From JAVJSU01 sp040219275 (lineage in GTDB: Bacteria > Chloroflexota > Anaerolineae > Aggregatilineales > Phototrophicaceae): 64,000 nucleotides of DNA. The stretch lies in contig JAVJSU010000042.1 of the NCBI GenBank assembly GCA_040219275.1, positions 124,001 to 188,000 on the forward strand. The letters are read 5' to 3'. Of the stretch, positions 42,009 to 51,158 are shown piece by piece. The notes under the pieces were generated by a model that did no database searches, had not been told where the DNA came from, and saw nothing but the letters and a program-made list of their open reading frames with translations. The translations under genes and the position numbers were made by a program. Positions within the stretch are counted from its first letter, which is position 1. Every line of letters starts with the position of its first letter.

Positions 42009-43991
42009 ATGCGCGTCGGCGTAGACATCGGCGGGACGTTTACTGATCTGGTCTTGAACCGTGACGGCGAACTGACCATCCACAAACTCCCTAGCACCCC
42101 CCACAATCCGGCGCTGGCAATGCTTGCCGGATTGAATGCCATCACCCATCATCAGACCCAAAATTTAGAACGCGTGGCGCATGGCTCAACCGTAGCGACC
42201 AACGCCATTTTGGAGCGAAAAGGCGCGAAAACGGCGCTCATCACCACGCAGGGCTTCCGTGATGTGCTGTTCATCGGGCGGCAAAATCGCCCCGATCTCT
42301 ACGCGCTCCAACCGCAATTGCCACCGCCATTGATTCCGCGTGAATTATGTTATGACGTGCCGGAACGGCTCGATCATCACGGAAATGTGCTGATTGAATT
42401 GGATATGGACGCGCTCGATGCAGTTATCGACGATCTCGCCGCCAAAGGGGTTGATTCGGTGGCGGTGTGTTTGCTGTATAGCTTCGTCAATCCCGCGCAT
42501 GAGCAGGCGATTCGTGAGCGCATCGTGTCGCGTGGCGTGCTAGAGGCGTGGCGGGTGGCGCTGTCGTGCGAAGTTCTGCCGGAATTCCGCGAATACGAAC
42601 GAGCGAGCACGCTTGCGCTGGAAGCCTATGTGCGTCCGGTGATGGGGCGGTATATCGGTCAGCTCGAGAGCGAATTGCCGGAAAATGTCGGTTTACGCAT
42701 CATGAAATCCGATGGCGGGGTGATTAGCGCCGGACGGGTCAAACAACAGGCGATCCAAACCGCGCTGAGTGGTCCTGCCGCTGGCGTGATTGGCGCGTTT
42801 CATGTTGCCAAACTCGCCGGGTACGATCACATTATCACACTGGATATGGGTGGCACGTCGACAGATGTGGCGGTGTGTGCGGGTGCGCCGTTGCGTCGTC
42901 CACAGTCGGAGATTGACGGCTTGCCCTTACGCATTCGCTTGCTGGATATTGAGACGATTGGCGCGGGAGGTGGTTCGATGGCGCGGGTGGATGCAGGCGG
43001 CGCGTTGCGCGTCGGTCCTGAGAGCGCGGGCGCTGATCCTGGTCCGGCGTGTTATGGGCGTGGTGGCACGGTAGCGACGGTCAGCGATGCCAATGCGGTG
43101 CTCGGTTTGCTGGATCCTGACCATTTTCTGGGCGGGAGCATGACTCTACATGTGGACGCGGCGCAAGCGACTGTCGGGCAGATTGCCTCCGCCATGAACA
43201 GTTCGCTGGAGGTCGCCGCGCAGGGCATTTTAGACGTGGCGAATGTCAATATTGACCGTGCGTTACGGCGGGTCTCGGTGGCGCGGGGATATGATCCGCG
43301 CAATTTTACGCTGGTGACCTTCGGCGGTGCGGGGGCGCTCCATGCCTGTGCAGTGGCGGAACGGCTGGAAATCCCGCGTGTGTTGATCCCGCGTTATCCG
43401 GGTGTGTTGTGTGCATTTGGCTTGTTGGTGGCGGATGTTGCGCTGGATTATGCCGCGTCTGTGCTGGGCGTGGTGGATGAATCGACCTACCCAAAACTGG
43501 CGCAAACTGTAACGGAAATGGTCGTGCAAGCAAATACAGATTTAGGGGACGAAGGCGTGAGCGCAGATGAGCGCGTGTTTTCGCCACTGGTGGATATGCG
43601 CTATCAGGGGCAGGCGTATGAACTCACGCTCCCGTTCGCGCCAGAAAGTGACCTGATCGCCGATTTTCACGCCGAACATGAGCGCACCTATGGACATGCT
43701 TTGCACGGACGGGCTGTGGAAGTGGTTAATTTGCGCTTGCAAGCGACGGGAGTTACCGCGCCACCGGAAATTTTGCCAGAAGCAGAGTCGGCGCATGTGG
43801 CACAAGCTATCGGTGAAAAAATCGGTGCAAATGGAATCATGCTGAATTTATATGAGCGTGAATCCTTATTACCCGGAGCGAAAATCAACGGGGCGGCGCT
43901 GGTCTTTCAACTGGATAGCACCATTTACATCGCGCCGGAATGGTCTGCGCGGGTGGACGGATTCCGGAATTTGATCGTGGAGAAAGGTTAA
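42009..43991 (+). CDS. Hydantoinase A / oxoprolinase family protein
   Basis: A 660-residue ATP-dependent hydrolase of the HyuA type. The actin-like N-terminal block VGVDIGGTFTDLVL at 3-16 is complete, with HGSTVATNAILERKGAKTALITT at about 58-80, and a later LDMGGTSTDVAV block near 278-290 and IGAGGGSMARVD near 317. Such proteins open hydantoin, oxoproline or related rings, usually with a HyuB partner encoded downstream. Here a phosphoesterase follows after 2 bases instead, so the partner is missing or elsewhere. Acetone carboxylase-like relatives are an alternative. Confidence 0.93.
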   Translation: MRVGVDIGGTFTDLVLNRDGELTIHKLPSTPHNPALAMLAGLNAITHHQTQNLERVAHGSTVATNAILERKGAKTALITTQGFRDVLFIGRQNRPDLYALQPQLPPPLIPRELCYDVPERLDHHGNVLIELDMDALDAVIDDLAAKGVDSVAVCLLYSFVNPAHEQAIRERIVSRGVLEAWRVALSCEVLPEFREYERASTLALEAYVRPVMGRYIGQLESELPENVGLRIMKSDGGVISAGRVKQQAIQTALSGPAAGVIGAFHVAKLAGYDHIITLDMGGTSTDVAVCAGAPLRRPQSEIDGLPLRIRLLDIETIGAGGGSMARVDAGGALRVGPESAGADPGPACYGRGGTVATVSDANAVLGLLDPDHFLGGSMTLHVDAAQATVGQIASAMNSSLEVAAQGILDVANVNIDRALRRVSVARGYDPRNFTLVTFGGAGALHACAVAERLEIPRVLIPRYPGVLCAFGLLVADVALDYAASVLGVVDESTYPKLAQTVTEMVVQANTDLGDEGVSADERVFSPLVDMRYQGQAYELTLPFAPESDLIADFHAEHERTYGHALHGRAVEVVNLRLQATGVTAPPEILPEAESAHVAQAIGEKIGANGIMLNLYERESLLPGAKINGAALVFQLDSTIYIAPEWSARVDGFRNLIVEKG

Positions 43992-43993
43992 CA

Positions 43994-44869
43994 ATGACAC
44001 GACTCGCCATTTTATCGGATATTCACGGTAATTTGCCCGCGCTGGATGCCGTATTAGAAGATATGCGCCCGTTTGAGGTCGATCATATCGTTGTGGCGGG
44101 CGATAGCATCAACTGGGGACCATTCTCGCTGGAAGTCATGTACCGCCTGCATGAAATCAATGCGTCGGTCATGCGGGGCAATCACGAATTGTATCTGCTG
44201 GACATCGACACGCCGCGAATGCCCGCCGGATGGGACGGCTTTACGATGCCGCGTCTTCTAGCGGAAAATCTGCCCGCGGACGTTCTGAATCGGATTTCGT
44301 GCCTGCCGGATACTTTGCAATTACGCTTCCGGGATGCGCCATCGGTGCGCGTAGTGCATGGCACGCCGAACAATCACTGGCAGGGGATTTACCATGACTC
44401 GACAGACGACGAGATTCGCGGTTGGCTGGCGGGCGTGGCGGAAAGAGTCGTCATCGCCGGACACACGCATTTACGGTTGCGTCGGCGGGTGGATGATTGG
44501 CTGATTATCAATCCCGGCTCGGTGGGCATGACCTTTGACCGTAATCCCGCGACGAGTTATGTGATTCTTGAGGGCAACGCGCAGGGCTGGAAAGTGAATT
44601 TTCGCCGTGTCCCCTACGATCAACAGGCGCTATTTGATGCCTATTTGGCTAAAGGGTATAGTGAGAAAATGCCACTTGAAGCGCGTTTGATGCTGGCGGA
44701 TTTTGAACGGGGCTTTCCTCATGTGTATGCGTTTAATATCTGGAAGGCGCAACATCATCCCAACGAAGCCACGAGTGACGCGCTGATTGATGCGTTCTTT
44801 GCGCTGGACAACAAAGACGACTACGTAAAACCTATCTATCGGGTGGAAAATTTGCAGGATGTGGAGTAG
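43994..44869 (+). CDS. Calcineurin-like metallophosphoesterase (YfcE/MJ0936-like)
   Basis: A 291-residue phosphoesterase with two-metal motifs SDIHGN at 8-13, AGDSINWGP near 34-42, GNHE near 62-65, HGTP near 122, GHTH near 155-158 and NPGSVG near 174-179. It hydrolyses phosphate esters in the cytoplasm; substrate unknown. It begins 2 bases after the HyuA-like stop and is followed by the propeller array after 12 bases, so one transcript may run from 42 to 50 kb. Confidence 0.92.
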   Translation: MTRLAILSDIHGNLPALDAVLEDMRPFEVDHIVVAGDSINWGPFSLEVMYRLHEINASVMRGNHELYLLDIDTPRMPAGWDGFTMPRLLAENLPADVLNRISCLPDTLQLRFRDAPSVRVVHGTPNNHWQGIYHDSTDDEIRGWLAGVAERVVIAGHTHLRLRRRVDDWLIINPGSVGMTFDRNPATSYVILEGNAQGWKVNFRRVPYDQQALFDAYLAKGYSEKMPLEARLMLADFERGFPHVYAFNIWKAQHHPNEATSDALIDAFFALDNKDDYVKPIYRVENLQDVE

Positions 44870-44881
44870 TTAGGAAGAGTC

Positions 44882-45787
44882 GTGAGTCGTTTTCTGCTGA
44901 GATGGTTTGTGTTTGGCATTTTGCTGTTCACTATATTACTAACTCTAACACTGTCATTAGGCGCTCAGATTGATGGCGCACGCCTCGCGTTTATCTCTAA
45001 CCGTGATGGCAATAATGAAATTTACTTTGCAGATGTGCAACGGCAACTCTCGGTAAACATGACACACAACATCGGTACGGATCGACAACCTGCTTTTTCG
45101 GTTGATGGTGAATGGATGGTGTATTTTTCTCAGTCGTCCGAGGGGTTTTATGCGCTCATGAACTTGAATACGCTCTCGATTATAGACTTACCGCGTGTGG
45201 GATCAGAAAATTCGCAGACTGTACCGCGTTGGATGCCGGACGAGAGCATCATCTATTTTGCCGATTATCAATCCGATACAACCTATTTTGATCCGGTTAC
45301 CGGAGAGACTACTTCAGGCGAAGTGAATTATTCCTCAATCGTCGCTGATACTCAAGACCTTCAACAGGGAGTCCTACTGGATGAGCCAACACCATTTGAT
45401 CCGGTTCGCGGTGTGACGGTAGATAAGGACGGCATTCCGCGCCTTGTGCTGGTGGATGCTTTCGTTCGATTTGAGAGGGATTCAGGCGTGTCATTACCGC
45501 CATTTGCGCTGTCGTATGATGAAGAATTTTTCGCGGTTGCCTTGCCTGATGCGAACGGTGATTTTGATCTTCATCGTGTGCCGGTGTGGGAAGGTGAGCC
45601 GATTAACCTGACGCGCCATCCCGCCATCTATAATCGCCCCACATGGTCGCATGATGGTCGGTATATCGCGTTTGTGTCCAATCGTGATGGCAATTTTGAG
45701 GTGTATGTCTATGACTTCGTTACAGACACGACAACCAACATCAGCCGTCATCCGGCAACGGACGGCGATCCTGTCTGGATACCGTGA
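44882..45787 (+). CDS. Membrane-anchored PD40 beta-propeller protein, array member 1
   Basis: A 301-residue protein that starts at GTG with a single hydrophobic segment (about 7-28, signal or anchor), then a TolB/PD40-like propeller. Canonical blades are present at both ends: ISNRDGNNEIYFADV near 37-51 and VSNRDGNFEVYVYDF near 262-276, with DGRYIAF before the latter and the shared RVPVWEGEPINL motif near 239-250. It ends in DPVWIP. First of six tandem paralogues. No catalytic site; protein interaction or periplasmic sensing is likely. Confidence 0.85.
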   Translation: MSRFLLRWFVFGILLFTILLTLTLSLGAQIDGARLAFISNRDGNNEIYFADVQRQLSVNMTHNIGTDRQPAFSVDGEWMVYFSQSSEGFYALMNLNTLSIIDLPRVGSENSQTVPRWMPDESIIYFADYQSDTTYFDPVTGETTSGEVNYSSIVADTQDLQQGVLLDEPTPFDPVRGVTVDKDGIPRLVLVDAFVRFERDSGVSLPPFALSYDEEFFAVALPDANGDFDLHRVPVWEGEPINLTRHPAIYNRPTWSHDGRYIAFVSNRDGNFEVYVYDFVTDTTTNISRHPATDGDPVWIP

Positions 45788-45796
45788 GGGGATGAG

Positions 45797-46759
45797 ATGA
45801 CACGCGTAATCGTAAAAGGCGCTGTGCCTATCGTGGTGATTCTTGTGGCTATCTGTTTGCTGATGCCGTTTTTGGGGAATCGACTTTCTCCGCATTTGCT
45901 GGCATTTTTTGGTGCCAATCCATTCGACAATGGACAGAAAATTTATGTTACTCATCTTGAGCGCGGATTGACCGTCCCTGCGACGAGCTTATTCACGAAG
46001 GATTATCGGATCAATGTTTCGCCTGATGGTGAATGGATCATTTACTCGTTGGTAGACGAAGCAGACGCTCAGTTTGCGCTGGTGAATTTGCAAAGATGGG
46101 AAACGACCGTGCTCCCGGAATTGCCCTATGACTCATCATTTACACGGGCGGAGTGGCAAGCTGATAGTCAGCATCTCTGGCTGATCGCTTACGATGATTT
46201 TGGGACAGCGCAAGGTTATTTTATCTATGATAGACGGTCAACTGAGCTGACCGAAAGCGATGATGAACCGTCACCATATGCAGGGATACGGCGTAACGAC
46301 ATTATTATAGGATCAATCATCGCCTTTAATGATGCTCAACAGCCCGTTTTAGCAGTCACCGTTGATGACGAAGGTGTTCCCCGCCTTTATGATTACACCT
46401 CGGACGAACCGGTAGCCAGTATTGAACTTGGTCTGAACTCGCCTCCCCTCAGTTTATCATCTGATGACCAATATCTGGCGGCGATCTTGACACGCAATCA
46501 GCAGGTCGATTTGTTTCTTGTGCCGGCATGGGAGGGCGATATTGTTCAGTTGACCGATGATGTTAATTTTGAACATGATGTAGTCTGGTCACCGGATGGG
46601 CGTTACATCGCTTATACGAGCGAGTCGCGTGGTACTCGTTTTGGTAGTGTTCGGATCGAGTTACGTGTTTATGATGTAGAGGCGAGACAAGTTGCCTATA
46701 CATTCACGTTTCAGTCGCAAAATGTGATTGGCAATAATCCACCGGCATGGATACCGTGA
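45797..46759 (+). CDS. Membrane-anchored PD40 beta-propeller protein, array member 2
   Basis: A 320-residue paralogue. A hydrophobic segment (about 9-30) is followed by KIYVTHLERGLTVPAT near 49-64, the array motif that replaces the RDGN-EVY of member 1. QVDLFLVPAWEGDIVQL lies near 236-252, SPDGRYIAYTSES near 263-275 and PPAWIP ends the protein. Its start and the start of member 3 are preceded by the same sequence, including GAGGGGATGAG, so the intergenic region was duplicated with the gene. Confidence 0.85.
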   Translation: MTRVIVKGAVPIVVILVAICLLMPFLGNRLSPHLLAFFGANPFDNGQKIYVTHLERGLTVPATSLFTKDYRINVSPDGEWIIYSLVDEADAQFALVNLQRWETTVLPELPYDSSFTRAEWQADSQHLWLIAYDDFGTAQGYFIYDRRSTELTESDDEPSPYAGIRRNDIIIGSIIAFNDAQQPVLAVTVDDEGVPRLYDYTSDEPVASIELGLNSPPLSLSSDDQYLAAILTRNQQVDLFLVPAWEGDIVQLTDDVNFEHDVVWSPDGRYIAYTSESRGTRFGSVRIELRVYDVEARQVAYTFTFQSQNVIGNNPPAWIP

Positions 46760-46768
46760 GGGGATGAG

Positions 46769-47725
46769 ATGACACGCCTAATTTTCAAACCCATTGTGGT
46801 GATACTTTGTGTGTTGATCGCCCTATGTGGTGTTGCGCCCTATTTTGGCGAACAAATGTCGGTGCATTTGCTGGCATATAATGTGACGAAACCGCGTGAA
46901 CGGGCGCGCAGTATCTACGTGTTGCATGTTGAGCGTCGGTTAAGCGTGAATGCAACCCCCTATTCGACAGGAGATTATTTTATTCGTGTCTCGCCGGATG
47001 GTCGCTGGTTAATTTATCGTCCAGAGCTTGAGCCGAATGATCGCTTTGCGCTGGTGAATTTACGCACATGGCAAACGCGTTTTCTGCCAGCATTACCACC
47101 CAATTCTGCTTTCGTGAGTACCCAATGGGAAGCCGATAGCCAACAGGTCTGGCTTAATGTCTATAATCGGGCTAGCACAGTCGTCACGTCCTATATTTAT
47201 GATTTGCCCTCTGCGGAACTGATCGAAACGGACGATGCACCGCCCATTTATCCGCCGATCATGCGCGATCAAATTACGATTGGATTGCCCATATCAATGA
47301 ATGCGACGGGCGATCCGCAATTAGGCGTTACGCTGGATGATGCTTATATCCCGCGCCTGTATGATTATGCCTCTGATGACGCGATTATCAGCTTTGAAAT
47401 CGGCAGAGACCTTCAACCCGTAAGTATCTCGCCAAACAACGAATTTTTGGTGGCGGTGCTGAATCGGAATCGTCAAATTGACCTGTATCTGGTGCCTGCA
47501 TGGGCGGGTGAGCCGACCAATCTCACCCATAATAGCGATAATGAGGGTCTGCCGGTCTGGTCAAGTGATGGCAACTACATTGCGTATACCTCGCAATCCG
47601 ATCCCCGCCGTACAGCCACCAATGAGTTGCGAGTCTACGATGTCACTTCTGGCTCTGTTGCCTATGTTGTTTATTATGGCGCAACCACGATGATTGATAA
47701 CACCCCGCCAACATGGATACCGTGA
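46769..47725 (+). CDS. Membrane-anchored PD40 beta-propeller protein, array member 3
   Basis: A 318-residue paralogue, the closest to member 2 in order of motifs: hydrophobic segment about 8-28, SIYVLHVERRLSVNAT near 50-65, DRFALVNLRTWQT near 90-102, QIDLYLVPAWAGEPTNL near 236-252, and PPTWIP at the end. The RDGN-type blade signature is absent. The gap to member 2 is 9 bases. Confidence 0.85.
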   Translation: MTRLIFKPIVVILCVLIALCGVAPYFGEQMSVHLLAYNVTKPRERARSIYVLHVERRLSVNATPYSTGDYFIRVSPDGRWLIYRPELEPNDRFALVNLRTWQTRFLPALPPNSAFVSTQWEADSQQVWLNVYNRASTVVTSYIYDLPSAELIETDDAPPIYPPIMRDQITIGLPISMNATGDPQLGVTLDDAYIPRLYDYASDDAIISFEIGRDLQPVSISPNNEFLVAVLNRNRQIDLYLVPAWAGEPTNLTHNSDNEGLPVWSSDGNYIAYTSQSDPRRTATNELRVYDVTSGSVAYVVYYGATTMIDNTPPTWIP

Positions 47726-47742
47726 GGAGTAAGGAAAATCTG

Positions 47743-48525
47743 ATGGTCAAACTACTTATGATTGCAATGATAACCGTGATAGCAATAGCTATAGCGGTGT
47801 GTGCAATCGCGCTGTCGTTTGGTGAATCACTGCCCATACCGTCACATCGACTTCTCTATATGGCGACGCGTGGGCGGGTGTCTGATAGTGAAATTTTCAT
47901 GCTGGATGTTGATCGCGGTTTATCGATCAGCGCGACACATGAGCGGGTGGTTGACGGGAAAATGATTGTATCGCCGGATGGGGAGTGGATCATCTACCGT
48001 CCCAACACAGAAACGCGCAGTTTTTCGCTCATTAACCTCAACACTGGCGAACGTCAAATTTTGCCGGAATTGCCGGGACAACTATCGATGTTGCCTGTCA
48101 CATGGCTAGAGAACGACCAGATCAGCGTGAGTTTTATTCAGGAGGGTCAGCTTTACAACATCACCTATGATCTCCATACGCTTGATGCAACGGAGCACCA
48201 TGACGTTTTCTTAGAGGCGCAAATGGAGGTGTATGAGTATCTGTCGCCGGATTCCCGACATGTTGCTGTAATGCGTGATCTTGCGGGACAGCGTGACCTG
48301 TATCTTGAGCCTGCACAGGGTGGTAACGCGTTGAATTTAACCAACGATGACCACTTTGAATCGTTCGTCGCGTGGTCACCGGATAGCTGTTATCTCGCTT
48401 ATGTGCTGGTTGAGCATGAGACAATACTGGAATTTCGGATTATGGAGGTTTCCAGCCAGAAAATCGTTTACCGGAGCGATGAACACTTAACAAGTGCTGA
48501 AATTGTATGGGCGAGTGAGGGTTAG
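47743..48525 (+). CDS. Membrane-anchored PD40 beta-propeller protein, array member 4 (shorter)
   Basis: A 260-residue paralogue starting at an ATG after AAGGA; the ATG at 47713 belongs to an overlap with member 3 and is less likely. Hydrophobic segment about 2-26, EIFMLDVDRGLSISAT near 48-63, FSLINLNTGERQILPELP in the first half and SPDSCYLAYVL near 218. The QRDLYLEPAQGGNALNL motif is a degenerate form of the array motif. It is about 50 residues shorter than its neighbours, so a blade or more is lost in the middle. Confidence 0.82.
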   Translation: MVKLLMIAMITVIAIAIAVCAIALSFGESLPIPSHRLLYMATRGRVSDSEIFMLDVDRGLSISATHERVVDGKMIVSPDGEWIIYRPNTETRSFSLINLNTGERQILPELPGQLSMLPVTWLENDQISVSFIQEGQLYNITYDLHTLDATEHHDVFLEAQMEVYEYLSPDSRHVAVMRDLAGQRDLYLEPAQGGNALNLTNDDHFESFVAWSPDSCYLAYVLVEHETILEFRIMEVSSQKIVYRSDEHLTSAEIVWASEG

Positions 48526-48533
48526 GAGACAGC

Positions 48534-49472
48534 TTGAGTCGATTAGTAATGAGAATATTCGTGCTATCTGCCGTGAGTCTATTGGGCTTGACCGTGCTAG
48601 CGCTAGCGATTGGGGATCGTGTGCCGGCGCATTTGCTCGCCTATGTTGCCAGTGAAGGGCATAGTTATGATCGGGAAATCTATATTTTGCACCTTGAGCG
48701 TCATCTCTCCCTGAGCGCAAGCCAGCAACGAGTCGCGGATATGAGTCCGCAGGTATCTCCGAACGGTGATAAATTACTTTTTCGGACGACAGCTAATGCC
48801 ACCGCTTTTTCACTCGTTGATTTAACTACATGGCGTGTACGAACTTTGCCGGAGTTGCCCGCGCCCCTCTCGTCAGTTTCTGTGATCTGGATGGAAGATC
48901 CAGACCTGATTGGATTCATGCTTTTTGGTGATACATACATGGTCGAGGCGAAATTCGTTTATGATGTCGCGCATGATGAGATAGAAGAAGTTGAATTTGA
49001 TCTTTATTCTCCCGTTACCAGTGCATTTTTTCAGTATATTGCGCCGGGGCTAACGATCCCGATAATCACTGATGAGGGTGTACAGGCGAACCAGATCGTG
49101 ACGCTTGATGCGGATGGGTTTATACGGTTTTATGATGAAAATTCCGGTGATCCACCTCCCGAATACGATCCGTCGTTCAGCGAGTATGCGACTTTATCGC
49201 CTGATTATGAATGGTTTATTGCGCCTTTGAATAAGGAGACGCAGATTGATCTATTTCTAATTCCGGCATGGGAGGGCGAAGTTATCAATCTGACGAATGA
49301 TCGCGTTCAAGAATCGGAAGTGATATGGTCGCCGGATAGTCGTTATATCGCCTATTTAGCGCAAACGGGTGCGTTTCGGGAATTTCGCATCATGGATGTT
49401 TACACACAAGAGGTAGTCTATCGTATAGATGAGAACTTCGTAGGTGATCGTATTATGTGGGTGAGCGGATGA
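48534..49472 (+). CDS. Membrane-anchored PD40 beta-propeller protein, array member 5
   Basis: A 312-residue paralogue. The TTG at 48534 has AGGAGA five bases upstream and is a credible start; an ATG 15 bases later is an alternative. Hydrophobic segment about 5-27, EIYILHLERHLSLSAS near 45-60, FSLVDLTTWRVRTLPELP in the first third, QIDLFLIPAWEGEVINL near 238-254, SPDSRYIAYLAQ near 263-274. It overlaps member 6 by four bases (ATGA). Confidence 0.83.
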   Translation: MSRLVMRIFVLSAVSLLGLTVLALAIGDRVPAHLLAYVASEGHSYDREIYILHLERHLSLSASQQRVADMSPQVSPNGDKLLFRTTANATAFSLVDLTTWRVRTLPELPAPLSSVSVIWMEDPDLIGFMLFGDTYMVEAKFVYDVAHDEIEEVEFDLYSPVTSAFFQYIAPGLTIPIITDEGVQANQIVTLDADGFIRFYDENSGDPPPEYDPSFSEYATLSPDYEWFIAPLNKETQIDLFLIPAWEGEVINLTNDRVQESEVIWSPDSRYIAYLAQTGAFREFRIMDVYTQEVVYRIDENFVGDRIMWVSG

Positions 49473-50386
49473 TGTTTCGTGGCGTGTTGAAAGTTAGCGT
49501 TGTTTGCCTGTTGCTGTGTGTAGTATTGAGCGGTGTGGCGCTGGCGATTGCGGATTCGTTCCCTGTTCATCGGCTGGCGTTTGTCTCCGAGCGGGATGGT
49601 AATGTGGAGGTTTACGTCGCGCATATTGAACGGGGATTGTTGGTGAACGCCACCCATCATCCGGCGTTGGATAATCAGCCGCAGTGGTCACCGGATGGCG
49701 AATGGTTGCTGTTTAATTCGGGTAGAGGTGACGCGTTTTCTACCTATATCGTCAACACACGCTCATGGCAAATCACCTCGATAGATGAAATCGGCAATGT
49801 CTATCGTCCGGTGTGGTCGCCGGATAGCCGTAAGATCGCCCTGCGTGGCAACACCCCTGATGCGAGTGTGGATGACCGATTTCAGTTTCGGATTTTCGAT
49901 GTAGAAATGGGGACGTTCATTACGCCACAGACGCTCGAAGGCTGGGAGTTCGGCGGATCTCCCAATGTTGATGTGAGCGCGGAGTCCAATTTAATCCGCG
50001 TGGTCGTGCGTGATATTCATGGTTTCCCCCGTTTTGCGGATATTCGCCCGGAAGATTTTCAGAATGGTGCGTTGATAGAGGCGAACGGTTTTGCGTCGCC
50101 AGCCTATAGCATTTCACCGGATGGGCAATTTTTTGTCTCTGCTGAGGATGTAGACGGCAACGTGGACATCTATCTGATTCCGGCGACAGAAGGCGACCCG
50201 ATCAACCTGACGAACGATCCCGCGCCGGATACCGATCCAATCTGGTCATCTGATGGGCAATACGTGGCGTTTATTTCGCATCGGGATGGCAATTCCGAGG
50301 TGTATATCGTCAATGTGGAAACGGGTGACATGACGAATATTAGCCTTCATCAACGCAGAGACTACGCGCCGAATTGGTCGCCATAA
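49469..50386 (+). CDS. Membrane-anchored PD40 beta-propeller protein, array member 6
   Basis: A 305-residue paralogue starting in the ATGA overlap with member 5. Hydrophobic segment about 6-26, then SERDGNVEVYVAHIERGLLVNAT near 35-57. It combines the canonical RDGN-EVY blade with the array-specific HIERGL motif and so bridges member 1 and members 2-5. NVDIYLIPATEGDPINL lies near 233-249 and SHRDGNSEVYIVNV near 271-284; the protein ends in APNWSP. A hairpin follows downstream at 50436. Confidence 0.85.
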   Translation: MMFRGVLKVSVVCLLLCVVLSGVALAIADSFPVHRLAFVSERDGNVEVYVAHIERGLLVNATHHPALDNQPQWSPDGEWLLFNSGRGDAFSTYIVNTRSWQITSIDEIGNVYRPVWSPDSRKIALRGNTPDASVDDRFQFRIFDVEMGTFITPQTLEGWEFGGSPNVDVSAESNLIRVVVRDIHGFPRFADIRPEDFQNGALIEANGFASPAYSISPDGQFFVSAEDVDGNVDIYLIPATEGDPINLTNDPAPDTDPIWSSDGQYVAFISHRDGNSEVYIVNVETGDMTNISLHQRRDYAPNWSP

Positions 50387-50435
50387 AATCAGCGAAAATG
50401 GCGATAATTTGAAGACTCATACCACTTCTTCATGG

Positions 50436-50460
50436 AATCCCCTCAAAAAATGGGGGGATT
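50436..50460. terminator. Hairpin after the propeller array
   Basis: AATCCCC (50436-50442) pairs with GGGGATT (50454-50460). It is 50 bases past the last array gene. No T run follows, so its role as terminator is uncertain. Confidence 0.4.
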
Positions 50461-50552
50461 GAAAGCAAAAACGGTCATAATATAAGAGATTGCGTTGTTC
50501 ACTTTTTGATGGCGCGGTCTCAATGTAGGACAAATACTTAAAGGCATAACTG

Positions 50553-51080
50553 ATGGTCGAACCAATCCGGCAAAGGGAATGGACAGACGAAGAACTCATC
50601 GCAGAGGGCTTTCAATATTACGAGCGCAAGAAACAGCTTGTGATGGCGGCACGCTTGCCGAACCATAAAGCGCCGTTACGGATTGATTATCCATCAGAAA
50701 CGGTCTATGCACAGGCGGGCGATATTATCATTTTCGATCCGGGGATGATGCCTATGCGTCGGCTAGGCGGCTATGATTTCTGGTCAGTAAAGCCGGATGT
50801 GTTCGTCAATACCTATCGTAAATGGGATGTCACGGGCTGGTATCCTAACCCGCAGGAACGCTATTTGATGGAACACGGATGCCAACCCTATTTTAAGCAA
50901 GCAGGGGTATGGGCGCGTCACCTCAAAGAGCCGACTCCGATTGTCGGGCTGGAAAGTCATGATGTGGCGATTATCCCGCCGGGGATGTGGCTGGCGATTG
51001 GTCAGCGGGGGGAACCGTGGCATATTGACCCACAGACGTTTAGCACGCGCTATACACTGGCGAACGCGAATCGGGCGTAG
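50553..51080 (+). CDS. Unknown cytoplasmic protein
   Basis: A 175-residue protein without a signal peptide or membrane helix. It opens with a short helical piece (EELIAEGFQYYERKKQLVMAARL), then beta-rich parts with YAQAGDIIIFDPG near 52-64, WDVTGWYPNPQ near 91-101 and VAIIPPGMWLAIGQ near 138-151. The AGD-IIIFDP and closing IPPG stretches recall cupin-like barrels, but no metal ligands are clear. I recognise no family. It lies between the propeller array and a zinc-ribbon membrane protein. Confidence 0.65.
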   Translation: MVEPIRQREWTDEELIAEGFQYYERKKQLVMAARLPNHKAPLRIDYPSETVYAQAGDIIIFDPGMMPMRRLGGYDFWSVKPDVFVNTYRKWDVTGWYPNPQERYLMEHGCQPYFKQAGVWARHLKEPTPIVGLESHDVAIIPPGMWLAIGQRGEPWHIDPQTFSTRYTLANANRA

Positions 51081-51158
51081 TGTGTTCGGTTCTGCAACTA
51101 GCGCATGTGCCATTGCGTATAGGGTAATAGCCATATCTATAAATAGTGGAAGTGGACT

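Noticed and set aside
43940..43993. Earlier start of the phosphoesterase within the HyuA-like gene
   Set aside because: The phosphoesterase motif SDIHGN requires a start just before it; the ATG at 43994 with AAAGG fits, while the earlier GTG adds residues unrelated to the family.
50434..50466. A sequence ending GGGGGGATTGAAAGC that looks like one CRISPR repeat
   Set aside because: There is only one copy, no spacers and no cas gene in the window; it is better described as a hairpin after the propeller array.
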